64,000 nt of DNA from an uncultured Phycisphaeraceae bacterium (GTDB lineage: Bacteria; Planctomycetota; Phycisphaerae; Phycisphaerales; UBA1924), in the NCBI GenBank assembly GCA_937899905.1, contig CALCCF010000032.1, positions 1 through 64,000 of the forward strand, written 5' to 3'. Of the stretch, positions 18,380-27,434 are shown piece by piece. Position 1 is the stretch's first letter; each line of letters begins with the position of its first letter. The position numbers and the translations under genes were made by a program. The notes under the pieces were generated by a model. That model was not told the DNA's origin. It did no database searches and saw only the letters and a program-made list of their open reading frames with translations.

Positions 18380-19324
18380 ATGGACGAGCACACGAAGCAC
18401 AACCCAGGAACGATGGTTGGCGTCGACGTCGGCGCGACGGGCGTTCGTGTCGGCGTCGTCGACTCGGCGGGGCACGTCATCGAGCGATTGAAGATGGCCA
18501 CACCGCGAGATCCCGCGGAGTGTGCGCAGACGATCGCCGCAGCGGTGCGCAGCGTGTGCGCAACCTCGAACCAGTCGCTGCCGCGCGTCGTTGGCCTTGG
18601 TGTGCCCGGGCCCGTATCGGGAGACCGCATCACCGCTGCCGTGAATCTCGGCTGGCAGGACGTGCCGCTGGCGGCGATGGTCGAAAATCAGCTCGGTGCG
18701 CCTGCAGTGATGATCAACGACGTGAACGCGGCGGCGCTCGCGGAACAACGCCTCGGGTCCGCCGCGGGCGAGCGCGACATGATCGCGATCTGGATCGGCA
18801 CCGGCGTCGGTGGAGGCGCCGTCCTTGGCGGAAAAGTGTTCCTCGGCGTTGAGGGCGTGGCGGTCGAGGTGGGCCACGCCATCATCGATGTGAATGGTCT
18901 GGACGGCGCACGAACGCTCGAGCAGTGCGCGTCGCGTCGTGCGATCGAGCGGGGCGTGCAAGAACGCATCGAAGCGGGCGAGGCCAGCAGCGTGCGCGAC
19001 GCGACGCCCGAAGCCATCGCCGAGGGCTACCGCCAGGGTGATCGCGTGTGCGTCGAGGTGGTCGATCGAGCGCTCGCCCTGGTCGGCTCGGCCGCGGCGA
19101 GCGCGTGCGCTGTGCTCGGGCCAAACGTGGTGGTGATCGGCGGGGCGCTGGTCGAGGCCATCGGGCCCGCGGTGGCGCGGGGGGTTGGTCAAGCGGCCAA
19201 CGCCGACGCGTTCCCGCCCGGTCGCACGCTCTCGGTCCGCCAGAGCGCCCTGGGCGACGACGCCGGGCTCGTGGGCGCCGCCCTCTTCGCAGCGGAGTCG
19301 GCCGCCGATACAATGGCCCGATGA
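18380..19324 (+). CDS. ROK family sugar kinase-like protein lacking the zinc motif
   Basis: 314 aa ROK-type ASKHA protein. The phosphate-1 loop (VGVDVGATGVRVGVVD), VVGLGVPGPV, NDVNAAALAEQ, IGTGVGGGAVLGG and a C-terminal adenosine loop (NVVVIGGALVEA) are present. The segment that normally carries the ROK zinc cluster (GxxCxCGxxGCxE) reads VNGLDGARTLEQCASRRAIERG, with only one Cys. It may still be a glucokinase or N-acetylhexosamine kinase, or a non-catalytic sensor. It lies 6 nt after ispE and its stop overlaps the next ATG (ATGA), indicating an operon. Confidence 0.85.
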   Translation: MDEHTKHNPGTMVGVDVGATGVRVGVVDSAGHVIERLKMATPRDPAECAQTIAAAVRSVCATSNQSLPRVVGLGVPGPVSGDRITAAVNLGWQDVPLAAMVENQLGAPAVMINDVNAAALAEQRLGSAAGERDMIAIWIGTGVGGGAVLGGKVFLGVEGVAVEVGHAIIDVNGLDGARTLEQCASRRAIERGVQERIEAGEASSVRDATPEAIAEGYRQGDRVCVEVVDRALALVGSAAASACAVLGPNVVVIGGALVEAIGPAVARGVGQAANADAFPPGRTLSVRQSALGDDAGLVGAALFAAESAADTMAR

Positions 19325-20565
19325 CGACTGCGACCACCCAAGCTTCCGTAAGCCCGATGGATACCAACGACAGCCTGCTCAGCTCGATCGAAGCCGACCA
19401 CGAACGGCTGGCGACGCTCCGGCGAGAGTTCCACGCGAATCCGGAGCTGAGTGACAAGGAGCACGCCACCGCCGCGCGCATCACCGCCGAGCTCGAGCGG
19501 CTCGGGCTCGAAGCGAAGTCGGGCTTCGGTCGCAACGGGACCGGCGTTGTCGCGTACCTTCCGGCCGCGTCGGCGACAACGACGACGGTCGCGCTGCGAG
19601 CCGACATCGACGCGCTCCCGATCGCCGAAGCGACCGGTAAGCCGTGGGCGTCAACCAACGCGGGCGTCATGCACGCGTGCGGCCACGATGGGCACACGGC
19701 GATCCTGCTCGGCGCGGCGCGAGCGCTCAAGGATCTGGAGACGCGTCCACACAACGTGCTCTTCGTGTTCCAGCCCGCCGAAGAAGACGGCGGCGGCGCG
19801 GACGTGATGTGCCAGCAAGGTGCGCTCGGTGGGGCGGCGAAGGGCGGCCTGGGCGAGCCGGCCTCGCGCGTCTTCGGCTTGCACGGCTGGCCGCTAATGC
19901 CACTGGGCAACATCGGCACCAAGCCCGGCCCGATGATGGCAAGCACCGACGACTTCGACGTGACGATCCGAGGGCGCGGAGGGCACGCGGCGATGCCGCA
20001 CCTGGCGTGCGACCCGATCGTGGCGGCGAGCGCGACGGTGACGGCCCTGCAAACTGTGAACTCGCGCAACGTCAACCCCAACGACGCCGGCGTGATCACT
20101 GTCGGCCAGTTCGAGGCCGGCTCGGCTAACAACGTCATCCCCGAGACCGCACGCCTCGTGGGCACGATCCGCGCGCTCACGCCCGAGACGCGCACGATCT
20201 TGGAGCAACGCTTCCGTGAGATCGTGAAAGGCTCGGCCGCCGCGCACGGATGCACCGCTGACATCGCGTGGCATCCCGGCTACCCGATGACGAGCAACGA
20301 CAACACGCTCGCCGAGCATGTGCTGCGCATCGGGCGGCAGACGCTTGGCGATGACGCGGTCGAACTCGTTCCCGAGGCCAGCATGGGCGGCGAGGACTTC
20401 TGCTTCTACGGCCACCACGTGCCAGCGTGCTTCTTCCTTCTCGGCTTGCTGCCCGAGGGCGCCGACCCCGACGCAGTGCCGCTCTTGCATCAACCAGGAT
20501 TCGACTTTAACGACGACGCGCTGCCCATCGGCGTGCGCATGATGGTGGCGCTCGCGACGTCATAA
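19321..20565 (+). CDS. M20 family amidohydrolase (hippurate/N-acyl-amino-acid type)
   Basis: 414 aa zinc-dependent aminoacylase/carboxypeptidase of the HipO/AmaA/IAA-hydrolase group. Metal-binding motifs are RADIDALPI and MHACGHDGHTAILLGAA, followed by FQPAEEDGGG. The dimerisation domain is GRGGHAAMPHLACDPI, and SMGGEDFCFY is near the C-terminus. The ATG at 19321 overlaps the ROK stop (ATGA), so the two are probably translationally coupled. The substrate cannot be fixed from sequence; a partnership with the ROK protein in N-acyl sugar or amino-acid salvage is speculative. Confidence 0.9.
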   Translation: MTTATTQASVSPMDTNDSLLSSIEADHERLATLRREFHANPELSDKEHATAARITAELERLGLEAKSGFGRNGTGVVAYLPAASATTTTVALRADIDALPIAEATGKPWASTNAGVMHACGHDGHTAILLGAARALKDLETRPHNVLFVFQPAEEDGGGADVMCQQGALGGAAKGGLGEPASRVFGLHGWPLMPLGNIGTKPGPMMASTDDFDVTIRGRGGHAAMPHLACDPIVAASATVTALQTVNSRNVNPNDAGVITVGQFEAGSANNVIPETARLVGTIRALTPETRTILEQRFREIVKGSAAAHGCTADIAWHPGYPMTSNDNTLAEHVLRIGRQTLGDDAVELVPEASMGGEDFCFYGHHVPACFFLLGLLPEGADPDAVPLLHQPGFDFNDDALPIGVRMMVALATS

Positions 20566-20617
20566 GTTCGCTGAAAGTACGGATCCCCATACTCCAAACG
20601 AACACCGAAAATTTGTC

Positions 20618-20646
20618 TTGACTCGGGATTCTGTTTGCGGTAATCT
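20618..20646 (+). promoter_or_regulatory. Sigma-70-like promoter of the dockerin-tailed protein gene
   Basis: TTGACT (20618-20623) and TAATCT (20641-20646) are separated by 17 bp, in an AT-rich pocket 44 bp before the start codon at 20690. Confidence 0.6.
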
Positions 20647-20689
20647 GGCACCCAACGGGCGCGCACGGCGTTCGAAGGGAGAACAGAAA

Positions 20690-21385
20690 ATGGACCGCGC
20701 ACTCATCTCGTCACTCGTTCTGTCCACCACGCTTGCGAGCGCCGCGATCGCCAACAACGAGCGCCGCATCACGCCCAGCGAGCCGTTGTTCATCTGCTTC
20801 GAGGTCGCACCCGGAGCCACGCCGACACCCGACACGCTCGTGGTCTATCTTGGTGAGGTCGAGGCCACCCAGCCCACCGGGACTCGGCGTGCGACCCTCA
20901 TCGACTCGCAGGCGATATTCCTCGGAGAGCACACGACCGACGCGTTCGGCGACGTTGTGGGCACGTTCGAGCTGGAACCGGGCATCACGTTTCGCACGGC
21001 CTCCTCGCCGTACACAGTTCTCGAGCCCGCCGTTGTGGACTTGGCCGCGCTGATCGATGGCACAGCTCGGGCCGACATCACGCTCACCGTTTCGAGCGGT
21101 GAGCTGATCGTCGACCTCGACGAGGTTCGGCTCGAGTGGGGCGTCGCGACGGGGCCAGACTCTTTCACACCCAGCGACGTGCAGCCGGTCATTACCAATC
21201 TCTACGTCGGCTCCCCGTGCTACGCGGACTTCGATCGGAACGGCCAGCTCGACGTCTTCGATTTTCTCGCGTTTCTTACCGCATTCGATCGGCGAGACTT
21301 CCGAGCCGATTGTGATGGCTGCGGCGAGCTGAGCATCTTCGACTTCATCTGCTTCCAGAACGCATTCGTCGCGGGCTGTCCGTAG
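20690..21385 (+). CDS. Secreted GC-type dockerin-tailed protein, paralogue 1
   Basis: 231 aa; ATG 20690 follows GAAGGGAGA and starts a signal peptide (MDRALISSLVLSTTLASAAIANNE). The ~160-residue body (ERRITPSEPLFICFEVAPGATPTPDTLVVYLGEVEATQP...) shares its layout with the next gene and is a beta-rich domain I do not recognise. The C-terminal module CYADFDRNGQLDVFDFLAFLTAF...ADCDGCGELSIFDFICFQNAFVAGCP is the paired EF-hand/dockerin-like unit closed by Cys. It is probably exported and docked by this module. A promoter lies just upstream. Confidence 0.8.
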   Translation: MDRALISSLVLSTTLASAAIANNERRITPSEPLFICFEVAPGATPTPDTLVVYLGEVEATQPTGTRRATLIDSQAIFLGEHTTDAFGDVVGTFELEPGITFRTASSPYTVLEPAVVDLAALIDGTARADITLTVSSGELIVDLDEVRLEWGVATGPDSFTPSDVQPVITNLYVGSPCYADFDRNGQLDVFDFLAFLTAFDRRDFRADCDGCGELSIFDFICFQNAFVAGCP

Positions 21386-21458
21386 CTGCCGACCGCAACC
21401 CGACGCCGGCTGAGCTGTATCAAGGAAAAAGCGGATAGGGCTCGAAGGGAGGTTCATC

Positions 21459-22178
21459 ATGCGTCAGAACGTTCTTGCTTTCATGGCGGCCGGCCTCGTG
21501 CTGCCAGGTGCGGTGACGGCCAGCGCGGACAACGAGCTTCGCGTCACGCCCGACGATCCACTGGTTGTGGAGTTCCGCGTCGATCCGGGCTCGACCATCA
21601 CGCCGGATACGTTCGTGGTCTATCTCGGCCAGGCCGAAGCATCCGAGCCCGGCACCTGCCTGCTGGTTGGGCAACTCGCGAACGATGGCGTCGGGATCGC
21701 GGTGCAAGGCTACCGGGCACCATTCTGCGATATCTTTGGCCCGATCGACCTGGACCCCGGTTCGGCGTTCGCCGATCGTGGGACGCCATACACACTGCTC
21801 GACCCCGGGCACTCCGACGTTGGCGCCCTGCGCGTCATGGCGCAGGGCACCGAGAGTGGGCTATTCGCGCTCGTTCTGTTCAGTGGCGAGCTCATCATCG
21901 ATGCAGACGACGTACGCATCGAGTGGGGCGAGGGTACGGGCCCGGACACGTACACCCTCAGCGATATGCAACCCGAGATCACCTCGGTCTACGTCGGCCA
22001 GCCGTGCTATGCAGATCTGGATCGCAGCGGTGAACTGGACGTGTTTGACTTCCTCGACTTCCAGAACGCGTTTGCCGCAGGCAGCCTTCGGGCCGACTGC
22101 GATGTCGACGGCTCGCTGGACTTCTTCGACTTCCTGTGCTTCTTGGACGCGTTCGATGCCGGTTGCGCTGATCGCTAG
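21459..22178 (+). CDS. Secreted GC-type dockerin-tailed protein, paralogue 2
   Basis: 239 aa; signal peptide MRQNVLAFMAAGLVLPGAVTASA. The body NELRVTPDDPLVVEFRVDPGSTITPDTFVVYLGQAEASEPG and the segment SGELIIDADDVRIEWGEGTGPDTYTLSDMQPEITSVYVGQPCYADLD align with the gene at 20690, so the two arose by tandem duplication. The tail CYADLDRSGELDVFDFLDFQNAF...ADCDVDGSLDFFDFLCFLDAFDAGC is the same dockerin-like pair. Its TAG shares the tetranucleotide CTAG with the convergent dnaE stop. The ATG is preceded by GAAGGGAGG. Confidence 0.82.
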   Translation: MRQNVLAFMAAGLVLPGAVTASADNELRVTPDDPLVVEFRVDPGSTITPDTFVVYLGQAEASEPGTCLLVGQLANDGVGIAVQGYRAPFCDIFGPIDLDPGSAFADRGTPYTLLDPGHSDVGALRVMAQGTESGLFALVLFSGELIIDADDVRIEWGEGTGPDTYTLSDMQPEITSVYVGQPCYADLDRSGELDVFDFLDFQNAFAAGSLRADCDVDGSLDFFDFLCFLDAFDAGCADR

Positions 22179-25100
22179 CGACGCATCGTTCGGCCGTTGC
22201 CACCGCCACCGCCATAGCCGTTGCGCCGCTTGTCTTGCACATCGACCGCAACGCCCTCGAAGAGCCGGGCCGACTGCGGGCCGAGCACGCCCTCGACGGC
22301 CGAAATGAACTCGGGCTCGAGGCTGACCTTGGCGGGGTTGGTCGACGGCACGGCGATCGGCTCGGCATCGCCGATGCACACCACGACTTCAAGGGGGGAG
22401 GACGGCGCACCCACGGGGGCGCCGTTCTTCTTTGAGGCGTCGTGCCGCTGCGCGAGCTGGTGCACCTCGTCGAGAGCACGGGGGCCGTTGCCGTTTAGGC
22501 GGCTATCACGGACGTACAACCGCAAGCGCCCACCCTCGAGCGGGACGGCCTCGATCGGCGCCAACTGCTCGACGATGATCTGCGCATCACCGCGCGATCG
22601 ATCGAGCCGGCCGAGCACGAACTTTGGCGAGTCGTCCTCGAGCAGGTGGTGGTACTTCTGGTACGCGTCGGTGAAGAGCACGGCGTCGGCGGTGCCGGTG
22701 GTGTCCTCGACGGTGAGGATGCCCATCTTCTGGCCCGCGCTGCGGCCGCTGCGCGCAACGATCACGCGCGTGCTCTGAACCATGATGCCCGCGATCACGC
22801 GGCGGCCCTGCTCCACCTCGGCCAGCTGCCCGAGCTCGTGCGTCGCGAAGGCGCGGATCCACGGGCCCCATTGCTCGAGCGGGTGGCTCGACACGTAGAA
22901 GCCCAGCGTCTCCTTCTCGTGGCGCAGCGTCTCTTGCTCGCCCCAGGGCTCGATGCTCACGAGCGCGGGCGAGGGCGCTTCCTCGGCCGCGCCACCGCCG
23001 AACAGCCCGCCCTGGCCTGCGGCGCGATCGGCGGCCGCCGTCTGCCCGGCGCTCACGGCCGGGTCGATCGACGCGACCATCGCCGCCCGGTCGTCACGGG
23101 AATGCACGTTGTCGAACGCGCCCGCCTTGATGAGGCTCTCGATGGTGGCCTTGTTGACGCTCCGCAGCGGCACGCGCTCGCAGAAGTCGAACAGGTCGCG
23201 GAAGGGCTCGGGCCCGTCTTCGCGCTGACGCGCCTTGACGATTGCCTCGATCGCGCCGCCGCCCGCGCCCTTGATGGCCTTCATGCCAAAGCGGATGTGG
23301 CCGTGCGACGCGTCGTGCGGCTCGCTCTCGCCGTACACCACCTCGAAGTCTTCACCGGACAGGTTAATGTCCGGCGGTGCAACCTCGATGCCCGTGCGCA
23401 CGACCTCGCCGGTCTTCGGATCGATCACGCGCGTGCGCTTGCAGTCTTCGAGATAGGGCAACCAATCGGCGACCTTCTGCGCCTGGCTCTCGAAGCTCAG
23501 GAACGCGGCCATGTACGGCGCTGGGAAGTATGTCTTCAGGTACGCCGTCTGATAGGCGACGATCGCGTATCCCGTACTGTGGCTCTTGTTGAAGCCGTAG
23601 CCGGCAAACTTGAGGATGAGCTCGAAGAGTTCCTCGGCCTTGTCCTTGGAGAGCCCCTGCGTCTGCGCGCCGTCGATGAACTTCGGCCGCTCGGCGTCGA
23701 TGATCTTCGCCTTCTTCTTGCTGATCGCCTTGATGAGCGAGTACGCCGCACGCAGGGGGATGCCGCCCAGCTCGTGGACGATCTGCATCACCTGTTCCTG
23801 GTACACCATCACGCCGTACGTCTCGGCGGTGAAGCGATCGACGATCTCGTGCACCTTGGGCACGGGCTCGGTGCCGTGCTTGCGCTTGTTGTACGCGGGG
23901 ATGAGGTCCATCGGCCCGGGCCGGAACAGCGCGTTGGCGGCGATGAGGTCTTCCAAGCGGTCGGGCTTCATCTCCATGAGCAAGCGACGCATGCCGCCCG
24001 ACTCGAACTGGAACACACCCGTCGAATCGCCGCGCGTGAACATGTCGAAGACGGTCGGGTCGTCGTACGTCAGGCGATCGAGATCGAGCGGGTGCGGGCC
24101 ACCGTCGGCCTTGTCGCGCCCGACGGCGGCGTACACGGCCTCGTCGTCCATCGCGTCGGTGATGAGCTTGCGGGCACGCTCGATGACGCTGAGCGTCCGC
24201 AGCCCAAGGAAGTCCATCTTGAGCAGGCCCATCTTCTCGCAGGTGGGGCCGTCCCATTGCGTGATGGCCTCGTCCTCGCCGCTGCCGCTCTGCTTGTAAA
24301 GCGGCACGAGCTCGTGCAAGGGCCGCGTCGCGACGATCACGCCCGCCGCATGCACGCTGGCGTGGCGGGCCTGGCCTTCCATCACCTTCGCGTTGGCGAT
24401 CAGCCGCTGGATCGTGTCCTTGTCGGCGTGCTGCTCGGCGGGCAGCTTCTCGTTGAGCTTCGCGAGCGCCTCGCGCTTGCCCTGCGCCGCGTCGGCGAAG
24501 TCGGGCTCCTGCTCCTCGGCCTTGTCCAGCGTGATGTTGAGCTGCTCGGGGATGAGCTTGGCCAGGCGATCGGCGACCGGCAGGCTCACCGCCAAAACAC
24601 GAGAAACATCCCGCACCGCCGCGCGCGCCTTGAGCGTCCCGAACGTGATGATCTGGGCGACGTGCCCGTACTTCTCGCGCACGTAGCGGATGACATCGCC
24701 GCGCCCGTCCTGGCACAGGTCGATATCGATATCGGGGTACTCGCTGCGATCGGGGTCGGTGAATCGCTCGAAGAGCAGGCCGTACTTCACCGGGCACGCG
24801 TTGGAGAGACCAAGCACGTACCCGACCATCGTGCCCACGCCCGAACCACGCGCGAGCGCCGGGATGCCTCGCGCACGCCCCCAGTTCACAAAGTCCCACA
24901 CGATGAGGAAGTATGCGCTGATGCTCTTGTCAGCGAGGATCTTCAGCTCGCGGTTCAGCCTCGCCCACTTGTCGAACCCATCGGTGTCCTTGGCCTTCGC
25001 GCGCGCGGCCTCGGTTTCTGGCTGTCCCTCGGCGTGCTTGTGCCTGTGGGTCATGATCTGCGGCCCGTACCGCCACACCATGCCGCCCTCGGCCAGCGAA

Positions 25101-26239
25101 CGCAGCGCGTCGTCACACTGCTCGTTCAGCTCGTCGTGGTCGAGCCCCGCGTCGGCCGCCGGCTCGAGCTCGAAGCGTGAGCAATAGTCCTTGTACCAGG
25201 CCGTGAGGTCGCCGTTGTAGCCCTTGTCCTGGCTGTCGGGCAGCTTGTCGGGCGTACGCACGACGACCACCGGCGCATGGTTCGCGCCGATCGGCAGCTC
25301 GACGTCGCACCGCGCCGCGATGCGCAGCGTGTTGTCGCACGCCTCGACGCCGACATCGCCGTACTCACCCTCGAAGAGCTCGCGCATCTGCTCGGGGCTC
25401 TTGACGTAGAGCTCGGGCGTGTAGCGCAGCCGCTCCTGATCGTGCTTGTTCTTGCCCATCGAGATGCAGATGAGCGTGTCGTGCGCGTCGTGGTCCTCAG
25501 CGCGAAGGAAGTGCGCGTCGTTGTCGCACACCAGCGGCACGTCGTGCTTCCTGGCAAGCTCGATGACGTGCGGGTTGATCGACACCTGCTCGGGGATGTG
25601 GTGCTGCAGCTCGCAGAACGAGCGCGGGCCAGTGCCCTCGTCGGCGAACACCCGCTTGTGCCACGCGATGCTCTCCTCGGCGGCCTCAAGGTCGGTCTTC
25701 GAGCCGCTGCGCACGTACCGGAGCAGGTGCTCGCCCAGCTCGCTGCCCAGGTGGCCGTTGATCGCGATGAGCCCGCTGCTGTGTTCTTCCAGCAGGTCGC
25801 GATCGATGCGCGGCTTGAAGTAGAACCCCGTCAGGTACGCCTGGCTGCACAGCAGCATCAGGTTGTTCCAGCCCGTGATGTTCTCGGCCAGCAGCACGAG
25901 GTGGTACCCGCCGTCGCTGACGCCGGTGTAGGTCCGGTCCTGCCGGGGTCGGCCGGGCGGGCAGACATACGCCTCGACGCCCAGGATCGGGCGGACGCCG
26001 CGCTTGCGGCAAGCCTCATAGAAGGCCACCGCGCCGAACATGTTGCCGTGGTCGGTGACGGCGACGGCCGGGGTGCCCAGGTCGGCGATCCGATCGGTCA
26101 GGCGGTCGATCCGGTTGCCGCCGTCCAGCAGCGAGTACTCGGTGTGCAGGTGGAGGTGGGCGAAGCCCGAGCCGAGCTGGCCGAGCAGCCGATCGGCGAC
26201 GCTCTGGCCTTCCGTGTGATCCGTCTCGGTCGCCGCCAT
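22175..26239 (-). CDS. dnaE: DNA polymerase III subunit alpha
   Basis: 1354 aa replicative polymerase of the DnaE1 type. The N-terminal PHP domain has FAHLHLHTEYSLLDGG, AVTDHGNMFGA and GVEAYV. The palm catalytic region has YPDIDIDLCQDGRGDVIRYVREKYG and an adjacent GSGVGTMVGYVLGLS. Then come fingers, tandem HhH and an OB domain (VIAGIMVQSTRVIVARSGRSAGQKMGILTVEDTTG). ATG 26239 follows GGAGG; the ORF-track start 23 codons earlier is less likely. The last ~20 residues are Gly/Arg/Asn-rich (RRNGYGGGGGNGRTMRR), an unusual low-complexity tail. There is no PolC-type exonuclease insertion. Confidence 0.95.
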   Translation of the reverse strand: MAATETDHTEGQSVADRLLGQLGSGFAHLHLHTEYSLLDGGNRIDRLTDRIADLGTPAVAVTDHGNMFGAVAFYEACRKRGVRPILGVEAYVCPPGRPRQDRTYTGVSDGGYHLVLLAENITGWNNLMLLCSQAYLTGFYFKPRIDRDLLEEHSSGLIAINGHLGSELGEHLLRYVRSGSKTDLEAAEESIAWHKRVFADEGTGPRSFCELQHHIPEQVSINPHVIELARKHDVPLVCDNDAHFLRAEDHDAHDTLICISMGKNKHDQERLRYTPELYVKSPEQMRELFEGEYGDVGVEACDNTLRIAARCDVELPIGANHAPVVVVRTPDKLPDSQDKGYNGDLTAWYKDYCSRFELEPAADAGLDHDELNEQCDDALRSLAEGGMVWRYGPQIMTHRHKHAEGQPETEAARAKAKDTDGFDKWARLNRELKILADKSISAYFLIVWDFVNWGRARGIPALARGSGVGTMVGYVLGLSNACPVKYGLLFERFTDPDRSEYPDIDIDLCQDGRGDVIRYVREKYGHVAQIITFGTLKARAAVRDVSRVLAVSLPVADRLAKLIPEQLNITLDKAEEQEPDFADAAQGKREALAKLNEKLPAEQHADKDTIQRLIANAKVMEGQARHASVHAAGVIVATRPLHELVPLYKQSGSGEDEAITQWDGPTCEKMGLLKMDFLGLRTLSVIERARKLITDAMDDEAVYAAVGRDKADGGPHPLDLDRLTYDDPTVFDMFTRGDSTGVFQFESGGMRRLLMEMKPDRLEDLIAANALFRPGPMDLIPAYNKRKHGTEPVPKVHEIVDRFTAETYGVMVYQEQVMQIVHELGGIPLRAAYSLIKAISKKKAKIIDAERPKFIDGAQTQGLSKDKAEELFELILKFAGYGFNKSHSTGYAIVAYQTAYLKTYFPAPYMAAFLSFESQAQKVADWLPYLEDCKRTRVIDPKTGEVVRTGIEVAPPDINLSGEDFEVVYGESEPHDASHGHIRFGMKAIKGAGGGAIEAIVKARQREDGPEPFRDLFDFCERVPLRSVNKATIESLIKAGAFDNVHSRDDRAAMVASIDPAVSAGQTAAADRAAGQGGLFGGGAAEEAPSPALVSIEPWGEQETLRHEKETLGFYVSSHPLEQWGPWIRAFATHELGQLAEVEQGRRVIAGIMVQSTRVIVARSGRSAGQKMGILTVEDTTGTADAVLFTDAYQKYHHLLEDDSPKFVLGRLDRSRGDAQIIVEQLAPIEAVPLEGGRLRLYVRDSRLNGNGPRALDEVHQLAQRHDASKKNGAPVGAPSSPLEVVVCIGDAEPIAVPSTNPAKVSLEPEFISAVEGVLGPQSARLFEGVAVDVQDKRRNGYGGGGGNGRTMRR

Positions 26240-26647
26240 GCCCGGTAATCCTCCGTGATCGTGTGAGCTCGTGACGGTAGCCGCGAGGCTTCGCGATGTA
26301 GGCCCCACGAGAGCACGCCCGATAATCTACCCAACCTCCTGTAACTCCAGATTCTGGCCTATTTGTGGACAAATCCAGGAATCCACCTGGCACCTAAACG
26401 TCGTATCCGCTAGTGTTTACTGGAGGGAGGGATGGTCTCGGTCTGATCCGCTGCCATACCTCAGAAACGACAACGGACTGCACGCACGCCTTTGGGAAGG
26501 ACCCCGAGGGGGTGTGCCAGACGCACTTTGGCCGTTTCCTGGCTTGCGTGCAGCACGGTGGAGCGGGCGTGAGTCTCCACCGGAGTTCTGTTGGCGATCG
26601 TGGGATCGAGAGAACAAAGAAGACTTGGGATCAAGGGAGAGTTAGAT
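26240..26647. other. Intergenic region between dnaE and the first thioester-type gene
   Basis: About 400 bp without a supported gene. It contains an imperfect dyad centred on ATTTGTGGACAAAT (26361-26374) flanked by CTGG and CCAGG, which is operator-like. The gene downstream starts after AAGGGAGAGTTAGAT. Short plus-strand ORFs here have no recognisable homology. Confidence 0.45.
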
Positions 26648-27352
26648 ATGCGTACCGTCCTTACCGCAGCCGCCATGCTGGCCACAGCCGGCATCGCCGC
26701 CGCCGACACCGTCGACCTCCGGTACTTCGGGCCCGGAGCCGGCGCGTCGTTTGATGTCGTTGCCAACGGCAACTCGACCAACGTGTTCGCCGGACAGCTG
26801 AACTTCCTGGCCGACAACGGCACGGGTGCCGGCTCTCTGCTCAATGGCACGCTGATGACCTACTGCATCGACGTGCTCGAGCCCGTCGGTGGCGGCCGGA
26901 ACACCTACAACCTCGACGCCCTCGAGGACTCGCCCGTGACGGCGGGCAGCGTCTCCCCAGCCATGGGTGTGGACAAGGCCGAGGCTATCGCCCGCATGTA
27001 CACCTTCGCGGCTGGCTCGCAGTTCGGTAGCGACAGCGACGTTGCCGCTGCCTTCCAGCTGGCCGTCTGGGAAGTCATCGCCGACTTCGGTGGCGACGAT
27101 CCGATGAGCCTGACGACCGGCGACTTCCGCGTGACCAGCACCGTGAACAGCGGCACCCAGACGTTCCTGACCAGCCTGCTCGACGCGGCCGGCGACGGCA
27201 GCATCAGCATCTTCCAGGGCCTGGGCGCGCTCACCAACGAGGGCCTGCAGGACCAGATCTTCGAGGTAGTCATCCCGCTGCCCGGTGCGGCTGGCATGGC
27301 CGCCGTTGGGCTCGCCGGTGTGGGCCTCGTTGCCCGCCGCCGCCGCAGCTAA
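26648..27352 (+). CDS. Secreted thioester-domain-like protein with PEP-CTERM-type tail, copy 1
   Basis: 234 aa. Signal peptide MRTVLTAAAMLATAGIAAAD; the start at ATG 26648 follows GGGAGAG. The body carries TYCIDVLE (Cys ~73) and AFQLAVWEVIADF (Gln ~137). These match the [YF]C-[IV]D and aQxAIW signatures of internal-thioester (TED/Cys-Gln) domains of Gram-positive surface adhesins. The C-terminus VIPLPGAAGMAAVGLAGVGLVARRRRS has a VPxP-like motif, a hydrophobic helix and an Arg cluster, a PEP-CTERM-type sorting signal. It is probably cleaved and surface-displayed. It is homologous to the two genes that follow, and an intrinsic terminator lies ~50 bp downstream. Confidence 0.8.
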   Translation: MRTVLTAAAMLATAGIAAADTVDLRYFGPGAGASFDVVANGNSTNVFAGQLNFLADNGTGAGSLLNGTLMTYCIDVLEPVGGGRNTYNLDALEDSPVTAGSVSPAMGVDKAEAIARMYTFAAGSQFGSDSDVAAAFQLAVWEVIADFGGDDPMSLTTGDFRVTSTVNSGTQTFLTSLLDAAGDGSISIFQGLGALTNEGLQDQIFEVVIPLPGAAGMAAVGLAGVGLVARRRRS

Positions 27353-27401
27353 CCAGGCTCCCCACGGCCTTTCGGGGCCGACCGTCTCTCGATCAACACC
27401 G

Positions 27402-27434
27402 AGGCGCCCGTTCCACGAGACGGGTGCCTTTTTC
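27402..27434 (+). terminator. Intrinsic terminator after thioester-type gene 1
   Basis: GGCGCCCGT and ACGGGTGCC form a 9-bp stem (one G-T wobble) with an 8-nt loop, followed by TTTTTC. Confidence 0.8.

Noticed and set aside
22646-25180. 844-aa plus-strand ORF inside dnaE
   Set aside because: Purely antisense to a clearly functional dnaE; composition (His/Arg/Leu/Val-rich) is that of a complementary shadow frame.
26361-26374. ATTTGTGGACAAAT as a DnaA box
   Set aside because: TTGTGGACA has two or more mismatches to TTATCCACA/TGTGGATAA and stands alone. A generic operator-like dyad is a safer description.
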